64,000 bases of DNA from Acetobacter okinawensis JCM 25146 (GCF_000613865.1 NZ_BAJU01000001.1:1-64000), one strand, 5' to 3'. Shown: positions 10,493 to 19,978, counted from the stretch's first letter. Numbers and translations are program-made. The notes: generated from the sequence alone by a model not told the origin.

Positions 10493-10961
10493 GGGATGCC
10501 TCCTCCTTGCGCAGGGCGGCAGCTGCTTTTTTAATGGCTTTGCGAATGCGGACATAGGTCATGCAGCGGCACAGGCTGCCGCCCATAACGCCGTCAATTT
10601 CCTCATCCGTTGGGTCTGGGTAGTCCTTGAGAAGACTGACCGCCTGCATGATCTGGCCGGACTGGCAGTACCCGCACTGCGGAACCTGAATGTCCTTCCA
10701 TGCTTCCTGCACGGCGTGCTTGCCGTTGGGGTCCAGCCCTTCAATCGTGGTGACATCTGCCCCTTCCAGCGAACTGAGCGGGGTAATGCACGACCGGGTT
10801 GCCCGGCCACCAACCAGAACGGTGCAGGCACCACACTGGCCAACGCCACAGCCAAATTTTGTGCCCGTCAGATCAAGATCATCGCGCAGTGCCCACAGCA
10901 GGGGGGTGTCGTCTGGCACATCGACTGTCACGTCACGGCCATTGAGTTTGAATTTTACCAT
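10485..10961 (-). CDS. Aldehyde dehydrogenase [2Fe-2S] small subunit
   Basis: This 158-aa protein carries two [2Fe-2S] clusters that move electrons from the molybdenum centre to the cytochrome subunit. The N-terminal plant-type ferredoxin domain has CGVGQCGACTVLV preceded by KFGCG, and a fourth Cys in RSCITPL. The C-terminal helical domain has the second cluster Cys residues in CGYCQSGQ and GSLCRCMTY. This is the standard arrangement of xanthine-oxidase-family small subunits of about 155 aa. The start at 10961 has an upstream GGAG. It lies 21 bases after the cytochrome gene and overlaps the large-subunit gene by 8 bases. In the literature these subunits are named within aldFGH or aldSLC; I leave the letter open. 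Confidence 0.94.
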   Translation of the reverse strand: MVKFKLNGRDVTVDVPDDTPLLWALRDDLDLTGTKFGCGVGQCGACTVLVGGRATRSCITPLSSLEGADVTTIEGLDPNGKHAVQEAWKDIQVPQCGYCQSGQIMQAVSLLKDYPDPTDEEIDGVMGGSLCRCMTYVRIRKAIKKAAAALRKEEASHG

Positions 10962-10982
10962 CTCGTGCTCCGTGGTCCGTGC

Positions 10983-12311
10983 TTAGTGCGATGAATTGAC
11001 AGGAATGGTGGTAATGGTCTTGCGCACTGCGGCTGCTTTCTTTTCCAGATCAGTCCATGGCGGCAGGGTGGTGCGGGTGCGGCGCAGATACGCTGCAATC
11101 CGTGCCATATCCTGGTCGGACAGGGCATTGTAGAAGCTGGGCATGGCAACGCCGGTCTGCCCTTCTTCCGCCGTCAGACCATGCAGGATGACCTGATAGA
11201 GGTTGGTCGGCTCGTCTAGCCACAGCGCATTGTTCAGCGCCAGATCGGGGCGGCCAAGCACGGGGGAGGGTGCTGCGTTGTAATGGCAGGCCGCACATGC
11301 GCCCTGATAGAGTTTGGCGTCCGGGTCCACAGTGGGGCCGACCAGATCGATCCTGGACTGTTCCATGGCGCGGGCCAGGGCGGCCTTGTCGTGTTTTTCA
11401 CGCTCGGCAGCGTGGTCCACATCGGCAAAGTAATGCGCAATCGCATGCACGTCCTCTTCCGGTACGGTGGAGAGGAAGCGGTGTGGAACGGGGGACATGG
11501 GGCCACCTGCTGGGCCATGCAACGGAGCCACGCCAAAGCGCAGGTACTGGAAGAGTTCGTCTTCGGTCCATGTGGTGGGGGTGGGGTTATGCTCGTTCAG
11601 CGGTGGGGCAATCCAGTTGTCCACCACGGCACCATCATAAGGAGCGCTCTTCTTTTCTGCCCCCATAAAGTCACGCGGGGTGTGGCAGGCACCACAATGT
11701 GCATTACCTTCGGACAGGTAGGCGCCACGGTTCCACAGTGCGTCATGCCGGGGGTCAGGCTTGTACACACCGGGCGTGAAGTACAGCAGCTTCCACCCGG
11801 CCTGCAGCATGCGCAGGCTGAGCGGGAAGGGCAGCTCGTTGGGGCGGCGCGTCATGTGCACGGCGGGGCGTGTCATCAGGTAAGCGTAAAGATCAGACAC
11901 GTCCTGATCGGTCATTTTGGTGAAATGATCGAACGGGAAGGCCGGAATCAGATGTACGCCTTTGCGCGAAACGCCAAGGTGCATGGCGCGCTGGAAGGCT
12001 TCTTCCGACCAGTTGCCAATGCCGGTTTCCGGGTCTGGTGTAATATTAGAGGAGTAGATGGCCCCGAACGGGGTATCCATCTTATAATCCCCGGCCAGTT
12101 CCGGGCCGCCACCGTTGTCGGTGCGGGTATGGCACTCCGCGCAGTATCCTTCTGCTGCCACAATGCGGCCGCGTTCAATCTGCTCGGCGGAAAAGCTGCC
12201 ACGATCGGGGGGCTCAACCGGTTCTATGGGCGGGTACCAGGCATAATAAAGAAAACCCAGCCCACCTATGGCGCCAATGGCGGCGGCTCCTGCTAATAGA
12301 CGTTTGATCAC
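10983..12311 (-). CDS. Aldehyde dehydrogenase cytochrome c subunit (three haems)
   Basis: Protein of 442 aa that anchors the aldehyde dehydrogenase complex to the periplasmic face of the inner membrane and passes electrons to ubiquinone. The N-terminal hydrophobic segment (AIGAIGGLGFLYYAW) is a signal or anchor. Three haem-c motifs are visible: CAECH (about residue 57), CGACH (about 205) and CAACH (about 335), the same count and spacing as cytochrome subunits of acetic acid bacterial dehydrogenases. The start is a GTG at 12311 with AAGGTGGGG upstream. It is the first gene of a cytochrome, Fe-S, molybdopterin operon. The 537-base region upstream probably holds the operon promoter. Confidence 0.93.
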   Translation of the reverse strand: MIKRLLAGAAAIGAIGGLGFLYYAWYPPIEPVEPPDRGSFSAEQIERGRIVAAEGYCAECHTRTDNGGGPELAGDYKMDTPFGAIYSSNITPDPETGIGNWSEEAFQRAMHLGVSRKGVHLIPAFPFDHFTKMTDQDVSDLYAYLMTRPAVHMTRRPNELPFPLSLRMLQAGWKLLYFTPGVYKPDPRHDALWNRGAYLSEGNAHCGACHTPRDFMGAEKKSAPYDGAVVDNWIAPPLNEHNPTPTTWTEDELFQYLRFGVAPLHGPAGGPMSPVPHRFLSTVPEEDVHAIAHYFADVDHAAEREKHDKAALARAMEQSRIDLVGPTVDPDAKLYQGACAACHYNAAPSPVLGRPDLALNNALWLDEPTNLYQVILHGLTAEEGQTGVAMPSFYNALSDQDMARIAAYLRRTRTTLPPWTDLEKKAAAVRKTITTIPVNSSH

Positions 12312-12848
12312 TCTATCCCCACCTTATGTGTAAACGTCCCGTCTGGCGGGCAGATGGATCAAGTCTGCCCAACACAGCCAGAGGAACAGCATCTGCGGTC
12401 TGTCGTTGATTGGGGACCAGTCTTATCTGGATTTGCATCGCAGATAAACGCATAGATGCCGCGTTATTACACGGAAGCGTGTATATGATTTATATATATC
12501 GCAAGAATATTACAAAAAAACGGCTTTTTTCTGAGAATTATCTATATTTCATAAGATATAGATAGGCGGATATTTGCATGCACGTCATGCATTTTCTTCA
12601 GGGGGTGGATGTGCGCCGGATGGTTCAGGGAGGGGGATGGGGGTAAAGAATCCGACCGGTCGAAGAATCGGGCGCTGGCCGTGTTGCACATTTGTTGCAA
12701 GGTAAGGGTTGAAAGCAGCGCACCTTTCTTTTAAGGAAGCGCATTCGCGCACGCGACCGGGCCTGTGGGGCATGCCTGGCCGTGCAGAAGCCGCTCAACC
12801 CTGTTTGGGGGCGGGCGGTTATGTCCAGCGTAGTTCAGGAGTAAAGAA
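12312..12848. promoter_or_regulatory. Divergent intergenic region between aldehyde dehydrogenase operon and rpmI
   Basis: No convincing gene lies in these 537 bases. Positions about 12480-12570 are unusually AT-rich for this GC-rich chromosome and include the imperfect palindrome CTATATTTCATAAGATATAG at about 12542-12561. This stretch is a reasonable place for the promoter or upstream activating site of the aldehyde dehydrogenase operon. The rest forms the untranslated leader of rpmI-rplT, with the ribosome-binding site AGGAG at about 12837. infC, which often precedes rpmI, is absent here. Confidence 0.4.
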
Positions 12849-13048
12849 ATGCCCAAAATGAAGACCAAATCGTCGGTCAAAAAGCGGTTTAAAATCACCG
12901 CGACCGGCAAGGTGCTCTCCGGTCCGAGCGGCAAACGTCACGGCATGATCAAGCGTACCCAGAAGATGAAGCGTTCCGCTCGCGGCACGCAGGTTCTTCA
13001 GCCGCAGGACGGCCGTACGGTTAAGCAGTGGGCCCCTACGGGCTTTAA
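12849..13048 (+). pseudogene. rpmI: 50S ribosomal protein L35 (3' end frameshifted)
   Basis: The N-terminus [20 protein letters not shown] is the L35 signature, and the Lys/Arg-rich body with [18 protein letters not shown] is typical. Normal L35 of this type ends KQWAPYGL and is about 66 aa. Here the frame reads [11 protein letters not shown] and runs on into rplT as a 119-aa chimera. One extra C in the run at 13033-13036 (CCCC to CCCCC) gives WAPYGL followed by TAA at 13046, with the rplT ribosome-binding site AAGGAG right after it. L35 is highly conserved, so this is almost certainly a one-base sequence error. Confidence 0.9.
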
Positions 13049-13062
13049 GGAGCATCTGAGAT

Positions 13063-13422
13063 ATGGCACGTGTCAAACGCGGTGTAACCACACTCGCACG
13101 CCACAAAAAAGTTCTGGAACTGTCCAAGGGTTACCGCGGCCGGTCTTCCACCAACTATCGTATTGCTCTGGAACGCGTGGAAAAGGCGCTCCAGTACGCA
13201 TATCGTGACCGCCGCAACAAGAAGCGTGAATTCCGCGCTCTGTGGATCCAGCGTATTAACGCCGCCGTGCGTGAACACGGTCTGACCTACAGCCGTTTCA
13301 TCAACGGTCTGGCCAAGGCAGGGATCGAGATCGACCGCAAGGTTCTGGCCGCCATCGCATTTGATGACGCAGCAACCTTTGCCGAAATCGTTAAAAAGGC
13401 ACAGGCCGCTCTGGCTGCCTGA
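13063..13422 (+). CDS. rplT: 50S ribosomal protein L20
   Basis: L20 binds 23S rRNA early in large-subunit assembly. The 119-aa protein has the family start [22 protein letters not shown] and the characteristic [22 protein letters not shown] and WIQRINAA, ending in a short Ala-rich tail. The ribosome-binding site AAGGAG lies 10 bases upstream of the ATG. It directly follows rpmI as in most bacteria. A strong terminator follows at 13454. Confidence 0.98.
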   Translation: MARVKRGVTTLARHKKVLELSKGYRGRSSTNYRIALERVEKALQYAYRDRRNKKREFRALWIQRINAAVREHGLTYSRFINGLAKAGIEIDRKVLAAIAFDDAATFAEIVKKAQAALAA

Positions 13423-13453
13423 TTGCCGTTTTTGGCTGATACGGTTTACAAGA

Positions 13454-13488
13454 AAGGTCGTCCATTACCGGGCGGCCTTTTTGTTTTT
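13454..13488 (+). terminator. Rho-independent terminator of rpmI-rplT
   Basis: AAGGTCGTCC at 13454-13463 pairs with GGGCGGCCTT at 13470-13479, using two G-U pairs and a 6-base loop, followed by TTTTTGTTTTT. It separates rplT from pheS. Confidence 0.85.
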
Positions 13489-13577
13489 GGGCGGATGGTT
13501 TTTGGCTCTGGGGGGTTTTCTCCCTTCGTGGAAGACTGTATCCGCCCGGTAGCATTTTTTCCTCAGCGCGGGGTTCC

Positions 13578-14648
13578 ATGAGCGACGATCTAGAAACTCT
13601 TCGGCAGGACGTCCTGTCGGAACTGGCGGGTGCCACAGACCTGCGGGCATGGGATGCCGTGCGCGTTGGCACTCTGGGCAAATCCGGTCGGCTGACTGGC
13701 CTGCTCAAAGCACTGGGGAAAATGCAGCCCGATGAGCGCAAGGCCCGTGGCGTTGCGCTGAACCGGCTGCGTGACGAACTGACACAGGCGGTGGAAGCAC
13801 GCGGGCGCGAACTGGAAGCAGCCGCCCTGCAGGCCCGCCTGATTGCGGAACGGTTGGATGTTACCGCTCCCCCACCGGCGGAAGTGGCAGGCTATATCCA
13901 CCCGATCAGCCGCACGATTGAGGAAATGACGGCCATTTTTGGCGTCATGGGTTTTCAGGTGGCAGAAGGGCCGGATATCGAGACCGACTGGCATAACTTT
14001 TCGGCTCTGAACACGCCCGACCACCACCCCGCCAGAACCGACCACGACACGTTTTACCTCCCGCCCTCTCCGGGGCTGGACGTGACCCGCGTACTGCGTA
14101 CCCAGACCTCGGGCGTGCAGATACGCACCATGCTCGGGCAAAAGCCCCCCATCCGTATTATTGCACCCGGCCGCACCTACCGCGCGGACCACGATGCAAC
14201 GCACTCCCCCATGTTCCACCAGTGCGAAGGTCTGGTTGTGGGGCAGGGGATTACTCTTGGGCACCTCAAAGGCTGCCTGATCGAGTTCCTGCGTGCATTT
14301 TTTGGCAAGCCGTCTCTGCCGGTGCGCTTCCGCTCCTCCTACTTCCCGTTTACCGAACCCTCGCTGGAAGTGGATATCGGCTGGTCACGCAAAACGGGTG
14401 AGATCGGGGCAGGGGAAGACTGGCTGGAGGTACTGGGGGCAGGCATGGTGCATGCGCGTGTTCTGGCCAACTGTGGTCTGGACCCATGCGTATGGCAGGG
14501 CTTTGCCTTTGGTATGGGGGTCGAGCGTCTGGCAATGCTGAAGAACGGCATTCCCGACCTGCGCTCGTTCTATGAAAGCGATATCCGCTGGCTGCGACAC
14601 TACGGGGCAGACCCGCTCGCACCCGCACTGCTGCACGAAGGGGTGTGA
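13578..14648 (+). CDS. pheS: Phenylalanine--tRNA ligase alpha subunit
   Basis: PheS is the catalytic subunit of the alpha2-beta2 enzyme that charges tRNA-Phe. The 356-aa length is typical. The N-terminal coiled-coil arm (about residues 1-90) is followed by the class II catalytic core with TRTDHD-like TDHDTFYLP, motif 2 (FHQCEGLVV) and motif 3 (GFAFGMGVERLAML). The ATG at 13578 overlaps no gene and lies after the rplT terminator. The stop is 4 bases from the pheT start, so the two are cotranscribed and probably coupled. Confidence 0.97.
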   Translation: MSDDLETLRQDVLSELAGATDLRAWDAVRVGTLGKSGRLTGLLKALGKMQPDERKARGVALNRLRDELTQAVEARGRELEAAALQARLIAERLDVTAPPPAEVAGYIHPISRTIEEMTAIFGVMGFQVAEGPDIETDWHNFSALNTPDHHPARTDHDTFYLPPSPGLDVTRVLRTQTSGVQIRTMLGQKPPIRIIAPGRTYRADHDATHSPMFHQCEGLVVGQGITLGHLKGCLIEFLRAFFGKPSLPVRFRSSYFPFTEPSLEVDIGWSRKTGEIGAGEDWLEVLGAGMVHARVLANCGLDPCVWQGFAFGMGVERLAMLKNGIPDLRSFYESDIRWLRHYGADPLAPALLHEGV

Positions 14649-14652
14649 GAGT

Positions 14653-17112
14653 ATGAAGTTCACGCTGTCATGGTTGTATGACCATCTGGAAACACAGGCA
14701 ACGCTGGCTGAAATCTGTGCAACGCTCAACCAGATCGGTCTGGAGGTGGAAAGCGTTGAGAACAAGGGCGCAGCTCTGGCACCTTTCCTGACGGCCCGCA
14801 TTCTGGACGCGCAGCCCCACCCCAATGCGGACCGGCTACAGGTTTGCAGGGTCGATGCCGGGCCGGGCTTTTCGGACGTGCAGGTCGTGTGTGGTGCCCC
14901 CAATGCGCGCAAGGATCTGGCGGTCATTTTTGCACCACCGGGCGCTTATGTGCCGGGGCTGGATGTGACCATCAAGGCAGGCAAGGTCCGGGGCGAACTG
15001 AGCGGGGGCATGCTGTGCTCCCTGCGTGAGCTTGGGATTGGGGAAGAAACCAGCGGTATTGCCGAACTGCCAGCCGACACACAGCCCGGCCAGTCCTACC
15101 CCGATTTTGCCGGGCTGGATGATGTGGTGATCGACATTGCCATTACCCCCAACCGGGGTGATGCGCTGGGTGTGCGTGGCATTGCGCGTGACCTGGCGGC
15201 TGCAGGCCTTGGCACATTGCGCCCATGGCTGGCCGAAACGGTGGAGGGGACGTTTGCCTCCCCCGTGGAGTGGGCCATTACTTACCCCGAGGCCTGCCCA
15301 TGGGTGTTGGGGCGGACTATTCGCGGTGTCAAAAACGGCCCCAGCCCGGAATGGCTGCGCAACCGGCTGGAAAGTGTTGGCCTGCGCTCCATTTCCACGC
15401 TGGTCGATATTACCAACTACTTCTGCTTTGATCTGGGGCGCCCCCTGCATGTGTTTGATGCGGGCAAAATTGCAGGCGGCAAATTAACCCTGTGCCGTGG
15501 CGCGGGTGAGACCTTCCGCACGCTGGACGGGCAGGAATGCACGGTCACGGCCGAAGACTGCGTGATTGCGGACCAGAATGGTGTGCAGTCCCTTGCCGGG
15601 ATTATGGGGGGGGAGGCAACAGGTGCCACCGAGAGCACGACTGATGTGTTCGTGGAGTGCGCTCTGTTTGACCCCGTGCGTGTGGCTCTAAGCAGCCGCA
15701 GGCTCGGCCTGTCGTCCGATTCCAGCTACCGCTTTGAGCGGGGCGTGGATCAGGCCCTGCCCGTGGCGGCTCTTGAGGCCGCAACCCGTATGATTATTGA
15801 GTTGTGTGGCGGTCAGGCCAGCGAAGTTGTCTCCGCCGGGCAGCAGCCTGCATGGCAGCGCACGGCAACCCTGCGCTTTAACCGTGTGCGTGACCTCGGC
15901 GGGCTTGACGTGCCTGCGGACGAGAGCGTGGCGCTGCTGGAAAAACTGGGTTTTGAGGTACGGGCACGTACCGAAGAACAGGTGGAATGTGCCGTGCCTG
16001 CATGGCGTAATGACGTGGCGCAGGCTCCAGTCCTGTCGCAAGGCAAAAGTCTGCCAGACGATGTGGCAGTGCAGGCGGCTCAGGGTGTTGCAACGATTGA
16101 GGCCGAAAGTGATCTGGTCGAGGAGGTTCTGCGGCTCAAGGGGCTGGATGCAGTGCCCGCCGTGCCGCTGCCGCCCATCAGTGTGGTGCCGGGGGCTTCC
16201 CTTACCCCTGCGCAGGGACGGTTTGCGCTGGCGCGCCGCGTACTGGCCGCGCGTGGGTTAACGGAGACAGTGGGCTTTTCCTTTGTCTCGCACGAGGAGG
16301 CCGTGCATTTTGGTGGCGCCCCCGAAAGCCTGCGTCTGCTCAACCCCATTGCGTCCGATCTGGACCAGATGCGGCCTACGCCACTGGTTAATCTTGTGTC
16401 CGCCATCCGGCACAACAGTGTGCGGGGCTGGGGTGATATCGGGTTGTTTGAAATTGGTCCGGCCTTTGCGGAGGCGGCACAGCAGACATTGGCCGCAGGT
16501 GTGCGTGCGGGTCACACGCAGCGTTACCCCGGCGTGGCCAGCACTGCTGTCTCGCTCTGGGCCGCCAAGGCGGATGCGCTGGAACTGCTGCGCCAGTTTG
16601 GCGTCAACCCCGATGCCATAACAACCACGGCGGATGCGCCTGCTTGGTACCACCCCGGTCGCTCCGGTGTGTTGCGGCAGGGGCCCAAGAACATTCTGGC
16701 GTATTTTGGCGAACTGCATCCTTATGTGTTGCAGGCGGCCGACATTGATGTGCCGTTGGTGGCGTTTGAAGTGTTTGTGCAGAACGTGCCCCAGCCCAAA
16801 AAGAAGAAAAAAAGCGCGCCTGTGCTTTCAGCCTTCCAGCCTGTGCGGCGTGATTTTGCGTTTGTGCTTGCGCAGGATATTCCGGTGGAAAGCGTGCTGC
16901 GTGCCGTGCGTGGAGCCGACCGCCAGCTTGTGGCTGATGTCAGCCTGTTTGACATCTACACAGGACCGCACGTGGCCGAAGGCATGCGCTCGGTCGGGGT
17001 GGAAGTGACCCTCCAGCCAACCGAAAAAAGCCTGACAGATGCGGAGCTTGAGGCCGTGTCCGAACGTATTGTCACGGCTGTCGGCAAGGCAACGGGTGGC
17101 GTTCTGCGCTAA
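14653..17112 (+). CDS. pheT: Phenylalanine--tRNA ligase beta subunit
   Basis: The 819-aa beta subunit contains the editing and tRNA-binding domains. It starts MKFTLSWLYDHL, followed by a tRNA-binding OB fold (HPNADRLQVCRVD, about residues 55-150), a B3/B4 editing domain (about 200-380, with DITNYFCFDLGRPLHVFDA), a B5 domain (about 400-485) and a C-terminal anticodon-binding FDX-ACB domain (AFQPVRRDFAFVL, about 730-818). An in-frame start 27 codons upstream was rejected because it lies inside pheS. One oddity: between WRNDV and SDLVEEVLRLKG there are about 27 extra residues (about 456-482) that common bacterial PheT proteins lack; the frame stays open through them. Confidence 0.96.
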   Translation: MKFTLSWLYDHLETQATLAEICATLNQIGLEVESVENKGAALAPFLTARILDAQPHPNADRLQVCRVDAGPGFSDVQVVCGAPNARKDLAVIFAPPGAYVPGLDVTIKAGKVRGELSGGMLCSLRELGIGEETSGIAELPADTQPGQSYPDFAGLDDVVIDIAITPNRGDALGVRGIARDLAAAGLGTLRPWLAETVEGTFASPVEWAITYPEACPWVLGRTIRGVKNGPSPEWLRNRLESVGLRSISTLVDITNYFCFDLGRPLHVFDAGKIAGGKLTLCRGAGETFRTLDGQECTVTAEDCVIADQNGVQSLAGIMGGEATGATESTTDVFVECALFDPVRVALSSRRLGLSSDSSYRFERGVDQALPVAALEAATRMIIELCGGQASEVVSAGQQPAWQRTATLRFNRVRDLGGLDVPADESVALLEKLGFEVRARTEEQVECAVPAWRNDVAQAPVLSQGKSLPDDVAVQAAQGVATIEAESDLVEEVLRLKGLDAVPAVPLPPISVVPGASLTPAQGRFALARRVLAARGLTETVGFSFVSHEEAVHFGGAPESLRLLNPIASDLDQMRPTPLVNLVSAIRHNSVRGWGDIGLFEIGPAFAEAAQQTLAAGVRAGHTQRYPGVASTAVSLWAAKADALELLRQFGVNPDAITTTADAPAWYHPGRSGVLRQGPKNILAYFGELHPYVLQAADIDVPLVAFEVFVQNVPQPKKKKKSAPVLSAFQPVRRDFAFVLAQDIPVESVLRAVRGADRQLVADVSLFDIYTGPHVAEGMRSVGVEVTLQPTEKSLTDAELEAVSERIVTAVGKATGGVLR

Positions 17113-17141
17113 CAAGACACCGGCCGCATAAGGAGTAGATC

Positions 17142-18179
17142 ATGGCCTGTTATTCCTCCGCTACCGTGCGTTCCCCGTTCAGGGCCGGGTTTGCCGCCCT
17201 GCTGCTGTGTGGTGGGCTGGCCCTGTCCCCGATGGCAGGGGCGGAGGAGGTGACAGGAGCTGGCTCCAGCTTTGCCGCACCCCTTTATCAGGCGTGGTCT
17301 GCTGCAGCACCTGCCTCGGTGGATGTGCAGGTCAATTACCAGACCATAGGTTCGGGCGCCGGGCAAAACCAGATTCTGGCAGGGACCGTGGATTTTGGGG
17401 CGTCAGATGCCCCCATGGCTCCGGCGCGGCTGAAGGCGGGCAACCTGCTTCAGGTACCAACAGCCATTGGCGGGGTGGTGATTACAGCCAATGTTCCCGG
17501 TGTTGCCAGTGGAGACCTGCGCCTGAGCGGGCCTGTGCTGGCGGCAATTTATGCCGGAACCATTACGCAGTGGAATGATCCGCAGATCATGGCCCTTAAC
17601 CCCGGTCTGCACCTGCCCGATCAGGTCATTGCGCCCTTACACCGTGCAGATGGTTCGGGCACCACGTATGTTTTTACAGACTACCTTGCCCATGTCTCGC
17701 TTGAATGGAAGGAGGGCGTGGGTAAAGGGACTTCTGTTGCATGGCCAGCCGGGGCTGGTGCGCGTGGTAATGACGGCATTGCCGCCTACGTGCGCAATAC
17801 AGCAGGCAGCATTGGCTACCTTGAATATGCCTATGCCGAACGCAATCATCTGGCACTTGTACAGATGCAAAACCACGCGGGAGTTTTTGTCAGCCCGACG
17901 GCCACGAGCTTTGCTCAGGCGGCTCAGGCAGCCCAATGGGACGAGAATGACCTGACGGCCGCCCTGAGCGATGCAGCAGGGGAGCAGAGCTGGCCGATTA
18001 TCACCACAACCTATGTGCTGTTCCCCGCCACGGCCACACAGGAGAATGAAGGGGCTGCGGTGCGGCGCTTTTTCCGGTGGGGGCTGGTGGAGGGAACCGC
18101 CGTAACAGGTCAACTCGATTATGTGCCTCTGCCAGAACGGATCAGGGCGCTGGTGCTCAGGCGGCTGGGGGCGGAGTAG
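17142..18179 (+). CDS. pstS: Phosphate-binding protein PstS-like
   Basis: A periplasmic substrate-binding protein of 345 aa. It has a signal peptide ending near ALSPMAGAEE, and the mature start TGAGSSFAAPLYQAW is the PstS signature. Other family elements are YQTIGSGAGQNQILA, FGASDAP, NVPG and HRADGSGTTYVFTDYL, where Ser, Gly and Thr residues bind phosphate. The AAGGAG ribosome-binding site lies just upstream of the ATG. No pstC, pstA, pstB or phoU is in the window, so it is an orphan and may serve a transporter encoded elsewhere. It could be cotranscribed with pheT because only 29 bases separate them. Confidence 0.9.
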   Translation: MACYSSATVRSPFRAGFAALLLCGGLALSPMAGAEEVTGAGSSFAAPLYQAWSAAAPASVDVQVNYQTIGSGAGQNQILAGTVDFGASDAPMAPARLKAGNLLQVPTAIGGVVITANVPGVASGDLRLSGPVLAAIYAGTITQWNDPQIMALNPGLHLPDQVIAPLHRADGSGTTYVFTDYLAHVSLEWKEGVGKGTSVAWPAGAGARGNDGIAAYVRNTAGSIGYLEYAYAERNHLALVQMQNHAGVFVSPTATSFAQAAQAAQWDENDLTAALSDAAGEQSWPIITTTYVLFPATATQENEGAAVRRFFRWGLVEGTAVTGQLDYVPLPERIRALVLRRLGAE

Positions 18180-18229
18180 GGCGTTGTCGGGATTTATCCC
18201 GCGCTCATTCCACACTTGTCCTGTATTTC

Positions 18230-18250
18230 ATCCACAGATTCTGTGGATAA
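18230..18250. other. Inverted repeat containing a DnaA-box sequence
   Basis: ATCCACAG at about 18230-18237 and CTGTGGAT at 18241-18248 form a perfect inverted repeat with a 3-base spacer. The minus-strand reading includes TTATCCACA, a consensus DnaA box. It lies in the gap between convergent genes. There is no T-run, so it is a weak terminator candidate. Confidence 0.4.
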
Positions 18251-18266
18251 CACCGCTTGACCCCAT

Positions 18267-19978
18267 TCAGTGCAACCAGACCTGTGAGAACAGGAGCTGA
18301 TTGACCTCGGTGTAAAAGAAGTTCCGCATCCGGGCGGATGTCAGCACCACATTGTCTTTTTCAATCACCGGGGCGGCGGGGGCCTGTTCCATGACCAGCC
18401 TGTTGGCCTCCTGCCACAGCAGGTTGCGCTGTATGCTGCTCAGGTCAGTATCGGTTTTGGCACGGTCCATCACGGCTTGTGCCTGTGGGTCGCAAAATCC
18501 GGGAATATTGATGGAGCTATCGGAATGCGGATGAAAATTTTCACACCCGAACAGCGCATCGACAAAGTTGGAGGGAGACGGGTAATCCGCTGACCAGCTT
18601 GTCAGGGATATTTGCACATGGTTGTCCGTGTTCTGGATATACGCCAGATGCAGGCTGCTGCTCAGCGGGCGCAGGGCTGCCTGATACCCAAGGCTCTGGA
18701 GCATGTCGCGCACCCATGCACCCATGGCCATTTCCGTGCTGGTATTGGCAACAACCAGCGTGATCTTTTGCCCTATGGTACCACTCTCTTGTACTAGGCG
18801 GCGTGCTGTGGGCATGTCGGGGGCACTCCACCGGGGGGCGGGTGCGTGGGGTGAGGCTCCGCGTGTATAAGGGCATTGTGGCTCTCCGCTGTCCACAATG
18901 GAGGGAATAAGGCCACACAGGGGGCGCGCAATGCCGGGGCCACCATACAGGATAACCATGGCCTTGCGGTTGAGCGCGTAGTTGACGGCCTGACGCACCC
19001 TTATGTCCGTAAAAGGAGGCTCATGCATGTTCATGGGCAGAAAATAGAGCGAGGCATGGCGCATGACGTGCGTTTGCCCGGCAAAGTGCGCACCAAGCTC
19101 ACCCAGCCGGTCAAGGGGAATGGTGTCGGCCATCCAGTCATACTGGCCATTTTCCACAGCAGTTACAGCAGCCTCTTCGGGTATGCCAAACGTGTATTCA
19201 ATCCGCTCGGGGTAACCTGCGGGCTGTGCCTGTGGGTTCCAGACATGAAAAGCCGGGTTGCGGTCAAGGGTCAGAAAGCTGTTGGGGTTGTAAGCCTCCA
19301 GCCTGTAAGGGCCGGTGCCGGGCAGGGGCGTGTTACCCGTATCACGCGCAGGGGTGTTGGCAGGCAGGATAACGGCGTGGGTAAACGCGAGTTTTTGCAG
19401 GAACTCCGCATCGGGGTGGGTTAGGTGGAAGGTTATGCGCCTGCTGGGGGCATCGGCCTCTATCCCGCGTTCCAGTGTACATGTGGCTGGGGTGTGCAGG
19501 CACGCATCGGCCCCTGCGATTGCGCCATAAAAAGCCCCCGCCGTTGGAGCACCAATACGGAAAAGCCGCTGGAAGGAGGCCACAACATCCGCCGTGGTTA
19601 CGCGCTGCCCGTTGGAGAAGTAAATGTCAGGGCGCAGTGTAAAGCTGTAAGTCAGCCCGCCGTCCTGTGGGGTGGGCAGGGCCTCGGCCAGGTCAGGCAC
19701 AACCTCCTTGCCCGCAGGCCTGTAACTTTGCGGAAGGTGGTCAGCCCATCATACACATTGGCAAACAGGTTGATGTATTTGGCTGTGTAGTTGATCTGGG
19801 GGTCCAGCGTGCCGCCGGACGACGTCGCTACCAGCCTGAGTGTGCCGCCGCCATGTTCTGGCTGTGGCAGATCGGCGGGAAGCGGGGAGGACGCGCTGAG
19901 CGCAGGGCCAGCCAGCAGGCAGGCGAGCGTACCGCCCGCCATTAAAGCGTGAATGGAGCGCGCTTTAATGGCCGTCAT
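18267..19978 (-). pseudogene. ABC transporter substrate-binding protein, peptide/nickel family (frameshifted)
   Basis: This is an extracellular solute-binding protein of family 5 (OppA/DppA type). The N-terminal part has a signal peptide (ALMAGGTLACLLAGPALSAS) and the family start GGTLRLVATSSGGTLDPQ, then YINLFANVYDGLTTF. The body continues in another frame as VVPDLAEALPTPQDGGLTYS, with FTLRPDIYFSNGQRVTTADV as the family signature. The break is near 19713-19722. Restoring one G (coding strand CTGGCGGGC instead of CTGCGGGC) gives TGLAGKEVVPDLAE and about 570 aa. No permease or ATPase genes are adjacent. The start overlaps the upstream small membrane protein gene by 14 bases. Confidence 0.88.

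Noticed and set aside
12849-13208. 119-aa L35 with a long new tail
   Set aside because: The tail is rplT read in another frame. One extra C gives the normal WAPYGL end and stop directly before the rplT ribosome-binding site.
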